A stretch of 64,000 bases of DNA from Blastobasis lacticolella. Lineage: Eukaryota; Arthropoda; Insecta; Lepidoptera; Blastobasidae. Position 1 is the stretch's first letter, and each line of letters starts with the position of its first letter. The stretch lies in the NCBI GenBank assembly GCA_905147135.1, contig LR990067.1, positions 1,426,001-1,490,000 on the forward strand. The letters run 5' to 3'. A model generated the notes under the pieces. The model searched no databases, was not told the DNA's origin, and saw only the letters and a list, made by a program, of their open reading frames with translations. The position numbers and the translations under genes were made by a program. Below, one piece after another: positions 13,001-25,000 of this stretch.

Positions 13001-16000
13001 CTAGTCACTGCCTACAATAAAAAACATTCTGACGACTGTGACTGAATGGTTCAGTGGTCAACTGTCTCCCACGTAAGAGGTCCCGTTCGATTCCCGGACG
13101 GGCAGAACCCAGATTCCAAATGGGGTCACGATTAAGTTGGTTTGATAGTGCTTATAGGTGGTTTAATCATACCTATAGACAAATCCTTCTGGGTATTCTT
13201 CATCTTTCGTATCTTATTGCTGGTCTTCAGTGACTTCATCTTCGACGAATTTGTTGCGGGCGACATTGTCTGGATCTAAAGAGAGAACTAGATTTCAATT
13301 TTTAATAGTTGCTATTCTAGCATCTCTATATTTACCTCATTACATTACATAAGAAGCCCATTGCTAAGCCATCTCCAGGGGCCTTCCCCAGAGATCTCCA
13401 CATTGGCTGGACTTGTGCCTTCCGCATCCAGATGGTACCTGCGATCTGTACCAGGTCGTCGGTCCACCTCATACCCACGCTGAGTTTTCCGGTACGTGGT
13501 AATCACTCGACAACTTTACTGCCCCATCGGCCATCTGTTCTGGGAGCTATGTTCCCTGCCCACTGCCACTTGAATGGGGAATCCTTCGGGCTTTGGGATT
13601 TGTATTTTAAAAGGTAATATTTAGGCACTTACTTCAACGGGAGCCATATCAGGCTGCGCCAGTGATTTTAGACCATCGATCTCGTAACTCGGACCTGGAA
13701 AACCGGGAACATTTGTATTTATAAAACCTAATCAGTCTGCGAGGTTGACTATGTAAAATGTTGAAAGTTACATCACGGCAGAAGGCTTATTAAATATCAT
13801 GTAAGCTTACTGCGCCAGAAGAAAAAGGGAGACACAGATATAGACTTCTCTTTATTTGGTCCAATAACATATTTGTCATTACTGGTACAACTACAAGATC
13901 TTACGAGCGAACGCAGCTCAATACTGACCCTGATCCTTGTTATTCTTAAGGTCACTCGCTTCTTTGCTCGCTGGTTTATTGGAGAGACTCTTCTTGTACA
14001 TTTTCTTGCTTTTCCTCTTCAGCTTGACTGATGCCCAATCGGTGTCTGCCTTCAAAAGGGCATAATGTTAGAATTCAGCTATAACTAAATCAGGGATGTT
14101 CATCCATCCCGCTGTCTCAGTCCCTACCGCCTGGACTGCAAAACCAAGGAAAACATATGTCGGTGGTGCTACAGCTCGTAGATGGTTTGCCTGTGTGGTG
14201 TGTTCCTCCAGACAATTGCACATTTATTAATTTGTCTAGCGTGCCCTACCACCTGCACACGGATAGCGCTGTATCTGTGGCGGAGTAACGGGTCCTTGCA
14301 AATTTAGCCCGCCCCTAGTCGATACGCCAAGAAGAGGACTACTAAAGAAACGAAGTCAGGGTATAGCGCACAAATTTTTATCAGATTCAGTTACGGAAAG
14401 ACAGCGTGCTAGCGAGACTTTTAACCAAGGTTAAGCAACGCACCCAGAGTCCGGGACCTGAATCGGTGACTTCGTCGTACTTTGAGGCAAGTAGAACTTC
14501 AGCCCAGCAAATATCGCCACTCGTTAGGTGTGGCTCCCAAATACTCCCAATACCGTTGGCGAAGCGAGGTCGACCAAAGTGTTCCGCTGCGGACCCTGAG
14601 ACTGGTTGAACAGAATTGGCAATATTGGAAAAAGTTACTGCCCATTTTCCAGCCTACGGAGATATTTTTGGCTTCAAAACATTAGTCGCCTTATACGATA
14701 CCCACGGATGTAAGGGGTTGATGCTATTCTACTCTGCCGGACACCACACGGCCTGCCCCTGTATAGTGGGTGACAATTCCCATCCACTTCTCTGAAACCC
14801 GCAGTAGTTACCTTTGCATCAGACTTCACAGCTATCTGCAGTTTCTGCAGCAACCTTCCCAATCTGCTCGACTGAGGTTTCTTCGCAGTATTACGATCTT
14901 TCACTTTCTCCACTCCCACCTCAGCGATCGCGGTGGGTAGGCGACCTACTGCGTCACGGCTAAAATGCAATGAGGACGTCTTACAATTTTTACAAAGTAA
15001 TTTTTTTAGTAGCTTATGTTACAATGTTACAACCAAAAAAGATATATTTGCTACAACTTTATTTTGGCATCAACAATCACGTCATTCGGCACTGTAAACT
15101 TTATAATCATACTAATAAACCACATATTTCAGTGCGCCACAGAATATACCTATATTATGGCACTTGTCATTTCCTTCAATTTATAACTTCAGCATTTCAA
15201 AATAGATTACGATATATAGACGTTGTTATTATTGTGGCCAGTGTGATAATCTGGAACTGTTTCAAACATTTTTCTTTTTTTATGTCATACGGTACGCAAA
15301 CAGGCAAGCGGGCCACCTGATGGAAAGTGGTCACCACTGTCTATAGACATTACCAACACCAAGAGTATCGCTAATGCGTTGCCCACCTCTATAACACGTT
15401 GCTCTGGCAGCAAAAAGCAAATGCCACTCCACTGCCAAAGCCCCGGTTCCCCAAATCCCCACCCCATGGAGCACTGGAAACCTTACTCACCGGCAGAAAC
15501 ACAATACTATTTAAAAGAGTATTATTTAGCTGCGATATTCTGTAAGGTGGAGGTACTTCCCCAGTCGGGCGGCTCCTATTCGAACGAGATACCCCGCTAT
15601 GTCCTACGTCTCTTAAATATCATTCTTTATCATTCTTCATCATTCTTTACTAGGTTTTGCAAGCGACTTCGTCCGAGTGGAAATTATTTTTATGACACTT
15701 AACTTTTTAAATGACGACGAAGCGTTCGCAGCTGAAATGTTCTGTCGTCGAACTAATCATAAACGAAACGTACTGTCGCCAAATTGCTTGGCGGAAAAAC
15801 GTGTGTCAGAATAATGTTTCAGACTCAATTTATTTTTATGTTTTTGTAAGATGTGACCCAACTAGCCTATATCGCAAAGAGCGATTATAATAACACAATT
15901 CTTTTGTCATTTACTTTTATGGTAATCACTTTAGCATATAATATTAATGTACTCACGTGAGGATACTCTGCTCGGCCGGCTTAATTCTGCCAGCGTACAC

Positions 16001-19000
16001 GTCACGCGTAAACTTCACCATCTCATTCCTCAGCTTGCCATCTTCGTATTTCAGTATTGACAGGAGCAGTTTGTTTATGCCGACCGGCACATCTAGCATG
16101 TCTAACTCTCCATCGGTGCGGGCGTCGTAATCATTTATTATGACAATAGTAGGGCTTCTAGATGTTGCAAGGGTTGCTGGTAATTTGACATCATCGACGC
16201 CTACACTGAGTATAGGGAACGCAGTATAGTGTCCGAACGTATCGACGCCGTCCGCAACGGTCAACTCTCGAAAATCCGTAGCTGGCACGTCGGTGGTTCC
16301 TAACTTTTGTGGCGGACTGTTCTCTAGCTCATCAAAGTACGATTTGGTCACAACTTTGAATACTATATCGGTGAAGGCGTCATTCATATCTAGTGGTAAT
16401 AAATCTAAACCTCTGGACTGGTCAGGTGTCGAACTATCTGCAACGGATACTGAATCATCTTCAGCAGATACTGTATCTTTTGCATGTATGGAATCGGCAA
16501 TAGTAGTCATCGACCTATCTTCAGCAGATGTGTCTTTTTCAGGCAATACAATTTCTTTAGAAGGTAAAAAGCTATCTACGGCAGGTATCGAACTATCTGC
16601 AGGGGGCATTAGACTGTCTGCAGCCGGCATTGAATTGTCTTTCTCAGGAATTGAATTATCTTTAGCAGGAACAGAACTATCTTTAGCAAGAACAGAACTA
16701 TCTGCAGGAAGCATTAAACTGTCTGCAGCAGGCATTGAACTGTCTGCAGCAGGCATTGAACTGTCTGCAGCAGGCAATGAACTGTCTTTTCCAGGATTTG
16801 AATTATCTTTAGCAGGGACAGAACTATCTTTAGCAGGAACTAAACTGTCTTTAGCGGGTATTTGACTCTCTTGAACGGGCATTTGACTATCTTGAGCGGA
16901 CATTTGACTCTCTTGAGCGGGCATTTGGCTTTCTTGAGCGGGGATTTGGCTTTCTTGAGCGGGGATTTGGCTTTCTTGAGCGGGGTTTTGACTCTCTTTA
17001 GCAGTCACTTGATTCTCCTTAGTGGGCATTTGACTCTCTTTAGCGGGCAGTTCATTCTCTTTAGTGGGCATTTGACTCTCTTTGGCGGTCATTTGCTTTT
17101 CTTTAGCGGGCAATTGACTCTCTTGAGCGGGCAGTTCACTCTCTTGAGCGGGCATTTCACTCTCTTGAGCGGGCATTTCACTCTCTTGAGCGGGCATTTC
17201 ACTCTCTTTAGTGTGCATTTGATTCTCTTTAGCGGGCATTTGATTCTCTTTAGTGGGCATTTGACTCTCTTTATCGGACATTAAGCTATCATCAGCAGGC
17301 GTTGAATTTTCTTCAGCATGCATTTGATTTTCTTTAGCAGGGCTAGAGCTACCTTTAGCTTGCTTTGCTAAACTATTTTTATCAGACTTTGCTGCACTCT
17401 TTGTTGCAGGCAGTGAATTATCTTCAACAGGAATGTCTAAACTATCAGGTTCAGGCATTGAACTATCTGTAGCAGGCACTGAAATTTTGGTAGGCTTTAC
17501 TAAACTATTCTTATCGGACTTTTTTAAACTATTTTTAGCAGGCTTTGCTTCACTCTTTGTTGCAGGCACTGAACTATCTTCAACAGGAATGTCTAAACTA
17601 TCTGGTTCAGGCATTGAACTATCTGTAGCAGGCACTGAAATTTTGGTAGGCTTCACTAAATGACTTTTAGCGTTTGCTTTCGTTAGACTATTTTTTGCAG
17701 GCTTTGCTGTATTATCTGGATCAGACATTGAACTATCAGAGGCAGGCATTGAGGCAGGTATTGAGGCAGGCTCTGAAGCAGGCATTGAAGAAGGCACTGA
17801 GGCAGGCACTGAACTATCCGAAGCTGGTACTGCTAAATCTGGAGCAGCCTCACCTTCGGCTACTGGTCTTGTTTTTGATTTGGTTTTCTTCGCGCTAGCT
17901 TTAGCTTTAGATTCCACGGCTTTGGAAGGACTATTCGAAACAGGAGGAGCATCAGCAAGTGGCTCCTCTTCCATAGGTGTTTCAGTGGCGGTAGATGATG
18001 CGGAAGCGGCATCTTCTGTGGTTTTTTTACTCATCGTCGCAGGTTTCATTTTCATGTCACTGTGCAATCTGTGATGCCCTGCTTGCATTCCTAGTGGCGT
18101 GGATATGTTCATAGATTTGATCAGGGTATTCGTCGGGTATTCCTGCTGTTCTATGTTGTCCAACTTAGTCTTCGCGCTGTCACACACATTCATGGCAGAC
18201 GCGTGAAAGATCTTCGCCAGTCGCCCCAATCCGCGACTTATTGCGTTCGATATTTTCTTCTGCGTTTTCACCGTCGTTGGCAGAATCTCATCCTCTATTG
18301 TGGCGTTCTCTTCGAAAGCTCTAATAAATAGAGGTTTCCCGATATTACTTTTAACTGAATGCTTCGGTTCTATGTAATCCAACCTCGTCGTCCGTTTATT
18401 CAAGTAGTCGTGCCAAAACGAGCCTCCCGGATCAGCAATCAAAGGCGCCTCGACTTGAGTGTTTGTGTCTCTCTTCCTCCCCTTTTTCGACTCATCCCCA
18501 CGTTTCTCCTTCTCATTCTTCTTGAGCATATGCAACAGCGCTTTCAAAATCCTCAGTTTCTTCTTGTACTTTGTTTCGTCAGCGTCGTAGTCCATCAAAG
18601 GCGCATTGCTACTCGGTATACTACTGGCTGTTGCCTCCTGGATATTAGCATCAACTTGATTCAGAGGTGTCGCTGGCTTGCAGATGATGTTCACGTTCAC
18701 ATTGTCAAGGGAGTATCGGGAGCCGTCGCTGGATCGTTTGACAAAACTCTTCGAGGCGATACATCTGCGCAACGCATTAGCGAAGGTAACGCTCTTCCTC
18801 TTCAGACGATCGTCGTGTAAGATGTTCAAATTGGCCGCATTGTCCAGGTCAACAATCAACGTATTCATATCGGAGATGAGGTGTTCGATCACGTCACGCG
18901 AGCGTCTGGGAGCCCGTCTGTTTCGCGTCTCCACGTCTTTATGCGCACGTTTGTCCATATAAGTCGAGAACTTCTCACATGTGCGCCCCTGGCATTTCCC

Positions 19001-22000
19001 TTTGACTCGCTTATAGTAATCGTTGAGCGCCGTGTCGACCCTGTGTACTGTGTCTCTTAGCTTCCTCCCGCCAGACGGGTTCATCCAAAAGTAAGTCTGG
19101 ATCTCCGTGCAATGGTCGGTCATGTAGCGGGCAATGTTGTTGAACTCAAAGCTTAGCTCTCTCATTACCGCGTCGCTGGCGGCACACGCTTTGCACATAG
19201 TATGGTTCTCTCTCAAATTGCAGGAGCAAACACGATCGTGGCCAAAGTATCTCTTCACCGATTCCCAGTCAATAAAACGCAACTTTCTCTCATGCTCGTC
19301 GACAGCTCTTGCCTTGCGTTTGAGATTATTATTTGCGTCGTGTGTGGAACTGTTCGCGTTGTACAGTGCCACTATCTCCTTGTTGATCGCAGCAATGAAA
19401 TCCTTGCTCAACGTGATTCTTGTCAATTTATTTTTGACAGGAGTGTCCGATTTGGAAACTATTGCGGCCATCGGTGTGGTGGCCTCTCGCAGATACACCT
19501 TGCCCTTCAACGATTTCAGACCGATATCCCCCTTCAACGGATAAGTCGTCTCGACCAGCCAATACATTTCCGCCCCATCGCTGCCACTGGACTTCTTTGC
19601 GCCGCCTGGCATCAAAGTCGTCTCGGTGCCTACCTCAAAAGATCGGACCTGGTACTCCAAATCGACAGGAGTAACCATTTTGGCGGAGAAGACCCTTCTG
19701 ATCTTGTCTGGTTCTATACCCCTTTTCTTGAAATCTGCGTTGCCTGTGTAGGATGGAATGGCTATGTGTACTTGTACTGACTTAGCGTCGGCATAAGTGT
19801 CTTTTTGACCTTGAGCCGACGTGTTCACTATCTCTTGTACGTCGCTCGCGGTTTTCACCAAATCTACAACGACTTCTAGGGCAGCAACGTTCTTCGCTGT
19901 GAACGTATCAGCACCCCCCAGCTCGCGTTTCGCAACCTTGCTCTTTTCGGTGTCCTGAAAGAATAATAAATAATAATAATATTTTTTTTTCCTTTACATT
20001 CACTACGCGTTACAAGAAATTGGCTCTGCCGAGGTACGAGACATGCGTTTGGCAGTATAGAATATAATCTTCAAATAAGTTAAGTGTCTTCATCACAGCC
20101 CATATCAGTCCACTGCAGAACTTAGGACCTCTCCCAAAAGGGACGTTATTGCTACAATTTCCACGCTCGGTAGGCGGGTTGGAGATCGCAGTGTTATAAA
20201 TATAACAATGGAAACCGCTGCTGCCCATTTTTCAGTCTATAGAGATCTTTTGCCTCGAAAACATTAATCGCCTTGTACGACACCTACAAGTGTAAGGGGT
20301 TGGTGCTATTCTACTCTGCCGGACACCACACGGCTAAGTTTTGTGTATATGTATCTAAAGGCGACTTATGTCCTAGAGGTAGACCGGAACCTCCGCAAAC
20401 AAAAACCGGGTCGCAAAGTTTTCTGTTGCGAAGCGGTGCACCCAGCAAACCCGTAGATTGGAATACCGACCTATCCTCAACTTAACGCCATCGATTTCTT
20501 TTTATGTCATACGGTAGGCAAACAGGCAAGCGGGCCACCTGATGGAAAGTGGTCACCACTGCCTATAGACATTAGCAACACCAAGAGTATCGCTAATGCG
20601 TTGCCTACCTCTATAACACGCTCTGGCAGCAAAAGGCAAATGCCACTCCACTGCCAAAGCCATGGTTCCCCAAATCCCCACCCCATGGAGCACTGGAAAC
20701 CTTACTCACCGGCAGAAACACAATACTATTTAAAAGAGTATTATTTAGCTGTATTAGTTACTATTCTGTAAAGTGGAATTGGATTGGTGGAGGTGGATTG
20801 ATAAATTTTGGATTAATAAGATTTAATTTACGACCAAGTATTACAACGCTAACAAGACTAACAAACGCTAACAAGAATAAGAAGAACGCCTTCGAGATAC
20901 CCGCATCGAAATAGGTCCATCCGTTCTGGAGCTACAATGCCACAAACAGACATACACATACACAGATCCACATATACACACGTCAAACTTGCAACACTCC
21001 TTTCTTCGTCGGATTAAAAAAATGTCACACTTACGGTGGTCAAATGGTGGTGGCTCTTTTCGTTCTTGGGAGGGGTCTTGGATGTTCTCATCGTCATCTC
21101 TCTCCTTCTTAACCCTGGACAATGTAAAAGCGTGATCTCTTATACAGTCAAGCTAACAAATTAGTTTAAAAAGAAAGTCGAGACTAATCATCACAGCCCA
21201 TAACAGTCCACTGCAGGACTTAGGGCCTCCCCCATAAGAGAGGACGTAATTGCCATAATCTCGACATTTGGCAGACGAGTTGGAAATCGCAATGTCGTAA
21301 ATATAAAATTGCATTTTCCAGCCTACGGAGACTCTATTAGATCTTTTGCCTCGAAGATATTAGTTGTCTTGTACGACACCCACGAGTGTAAGGGGTTAGT
21401 GCATTGTACACTGCCGGACACCACAGGGCCACTCTAGATTTAACTGACAGAATATCAATTTTCATACTGCTAAGGTGGCAAACAAGCGTACGGTTGGTAT
21501 CCTGATAGTAAGCAGTTACTGTAGCCTATGGACATTAGCAATACTCAGGGCTTTTGCTGTCGTGTAGCCGACCCCGAGAAACACGTTGATCAGCAAATAG
21601 GCGAGGCCCCTCCACTGCCACAGCCTCTTCACGTCTCACTTCTGACATTTTGCACTCGAGACTGCCATTGTGCATTCGAGATTAATGAAAGAAAGGGTTG
21701 TGTTGGTTATATTTTGTCATTCAGTAAACATGTAAGCGCTTTCCTACTAGACTGGCGGAGGCTGGGATTGGGCGCTGGGATGGCAAGGATGATGATAGGT
21801 ATAGATCGACAACGCAATCGCCCGTGGTGTGGTAGGTGGGAGGGGGAGCTTTATTTTTTTTGGGGAGTTTGATGGAAAATGGACTGGACTCCGTTTGGTG
21901 GAAAAAACACGCCTGTGTTTTGTTTGCGTTGAACGCTACCAGATTAGCTTCGCCCCAATCAGAGACTGCCTTGAGAGCTTCGTCCAATCTACCAACCATG

Positions 22001-25000
22001 GTCTTTTGACAAGACTGAATATCGTCCCTGTTGGCTTTTGCTTCTGACAAATATCTATCCGTTACTGTGCTGTCGTCTGTGTACCCAAAGGAACCGAGTA
22101 CAAGCAGATCGTTAATATGCAGCAAGAAAAAAGTCGTGGACAGAACCGACCCCTGAGGAACTCCTGCATCGATAGCGTGAAGATTAGACGAGTAACCATG
22201 ACACGAATTTAACATCCACTCAGAAAATCCGATGCAATCCAGGTGCAAAAGCCAAAAGGCATATCAAATAAGGGAAGCTTGCTTAGAAGGCCTGAGTGCC
22301 AAAGCCTGTCAAAGGCCTTGGTTTCGGGGCTGAATGCGGGGCGCGGGGCAGGGATCTCACAGGGTGACGTTTAGCGGACCAAAACGCCCCGCGCCCCGCG
22401 TTCAGCCCTAACACTTCACCCTCATTCCCCCTGCGGGCTAAATGTCAGTTGTGTGGTAGACCCATTGCATATACATTTGAACGTCACGTCGTTTTCCCAT
22501 AGGTTAGGCGGAGAACACATCGACAAACTTACATGGAAAAAAATTAAATCTGTGCTTCCTAACTGTAGTGGTAGTCGCCTTTTCACTGGACATTGGATTT
22601 AATTTAAGGTAAGTTTCAACCGGCGATTGTGTGTATGCGGGTTCGTATTCAGTATCAGCCGCTGAAATCAATATTTAGCATGAGCATCAAACCCTTTCAC
22701 CGTCAGACCTTTTCTACCGTCAGTCATCCGGTCGTGACAAGATTCATATAAAAATAAATCGTTATGCAACGTAGATTGTGAGGGTGTGGATGTTTTTTGT
22801 AATAGGTTTTGCACGAGCAGACCAACGTTTTGTGCGTCCCCTAAACGTCTATTGGCCTTTTTAGCGGGGTGCCCAATAAATCAATGAGCGAGCTGATCGA
22901 GTTTGGAAAGTTTGGGTTTTAAACCTGAGAGAGAACAACGAATGTGTGAGCGAGGGGAGCGAGCTCGGAATTTTAGACATTTTTAGTCTTTAAAGCTGGG
23001 GTGATCAATGAATGAGCGCCTAGAGCGAGCTCGACATTTTTAACGTTTGAGGTCTTCAAAACTAAAGTGATAATTAAATGAATGAGCGAGTGGACCGAGC
23101 GGGTGGCTGTGTCTCTTCGCTTGGGCTGCGATGTTTGTGTACCCCATCAAATGTGTATGCGGTTCAAGGGTGGAAGCCAATGGTCAATACGCTTTAAGTT
23201 GCTGTCGGCGCTCAGGGAGATTTCCTCGTCACCACTCTCTCAACGAAATTGTCCGGAGAGCACTGGTTTCGGCCAACATCCCTTGCGCCCTGGAGCCTCC
23301 CGGACTAAGTAGATCGGATGGCATGAAGCCTGATGGACTAAGTTTGGTGCCGTGACTGGCTGGGGCAGCGGCGGAGTTGGCGGCCCTTAGGAAAAGTGAC
23401 AAATACTCCGAGCCGCAAAACAATTATTTGTTTGTCCCACTCGCTGCGGAAACGACCGGGTGTTGGTGTGAGGAGGCGAGAGCTTTTATTAAAGATGTGG
23501 CCCATCATATGAGGAAGAAGGGGGCGACCCTCGCTCTGGGTCATTCCTGTTACAGAGGCTGTCCATCGCCATACAGCGTGGCAACGCCGCTAGTGTTATG
23601 GGCACCTTTGCACCGGGAGTGGCAAAGAGTGGGGCCTCTGGTTTAAGTTAAGACAAAATAATGCACTTACAGATACCCATTTAGTTTTAATTTTGACATT
23701 GGCTAATTGGTATGAAATTTAGGATTGACAATAAATAATAAAGTGTTTTTATTTTATACAATTATACAAAAAATAACTAAAAATTATTTATATAAAACCG
23801 TTAAGCAACTGCAAAGGAATAATGATTCTTAAGGTGGTTATTGCACAGTATCTCAGTACAATACAATAGATAATACAATTAACTCACCAATGCGCGCAAA
23901 GCCGGCGGTAGTCGCTGTGAATCCGCCTTCTAATCCTGCCCGGCCACCAGCAGGTTGGTGATCTCTAAAAACTTCACTAGCGTTAAAGACCTTAACCACA
24001 CCATCCATTAATGCGACTGTACCATAATTGCCATGGACCTTTGGCGCCGGTGTACGCGCTACTTTAAACAAATCGATTTCTGGTCCCCGCTTTAATATTG
24101 CACCATTTTTGGACATTGATTTTGAGGATTTGCAAGCTTCAGCCAATGTGGAGTTCGATTCTGAGAGAAAATCTGTGGCGAGTGACGTTGACCTTGAATA
24201 TTGAAGACGAGAGTCTCCCAGTTGCTGAAGGCTGTCTAGTTTGGTAAATTCCTCGACCGCTCGCACTGCCTTGGCAGCGTTGATTACGTCCGAAATTCTG
24301 TTGGAGATTGCCGTTATTGGATGGTGTGGTTAGGGTCCTTAGTTAGATCAGGATCTGGAGGTAGCTCGGCAAATATGGACTCACTAGATTAACTGTTTAA
24401 CATAGTGCCACCGTCAGTTTACCGCCACCGCACCCTCAGACGATGGGATAGATTACGTTCACACCATCTAGATGCCTGGCATCCAACTAGCTTACGGGCA
24501 ACGCGCGCCTTTATTACCGTGCACGTGCAATTTGTGGAGGGAGCTCCCTCCCGAAAGCTTTCCTTTGCACTATTAACATGGGGTTCTTCAAAAGGCATGT
24601 CTACAGATACCTCAAAGACTTGCACCGCATCCGCCTCCCTTAGGTTGCAAATGTCCTGGACGACGATTGCCACTTTCCATCAAGTGGACCGTCCGTTCGT
24701 GTGCCTGACTAGGCAATAAAAAAAATTGTTTCATACTACTAAGCCTCTTGATAAGTCAAGATACATCGATAAGATAGTATGCTCTGTTCGCTTATAAGGA
24801 GTTGGCCTTTGCATCCGCCTCATAGCCCGCTGTCGAAAAATAACCTCAGCCGTAATACGTACAGCCGTACGTGTTAAGACTTACTCACTGATTGCACTGT
24901 CCATCTCTTTATCATCTACCGCATAGTCCTTGGTGTTCAGTTGCTCCTCGGTAGCTTCGTCCGCCACGAAACTGCTGGCTGAAATATTTTAAACTATATC

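Noticed and set aside
16293..17284. Long plus-strand ORFs opposite exon 12 with LSAGIELS-like repeats
   Set aside because: They are the antisense reading of the 21-bp coding array. A period divisible by three keeps the opposite strand open, and the minus-strand exon has splice sites and a longer frame.
18359..19780. Plus-strand ORFs of up to 192 residues opposite exon 12
   Set aside because: They overlap a 1,332-codon minus-strand exon with clean splice sites, have no start context and show no recognisable motif.
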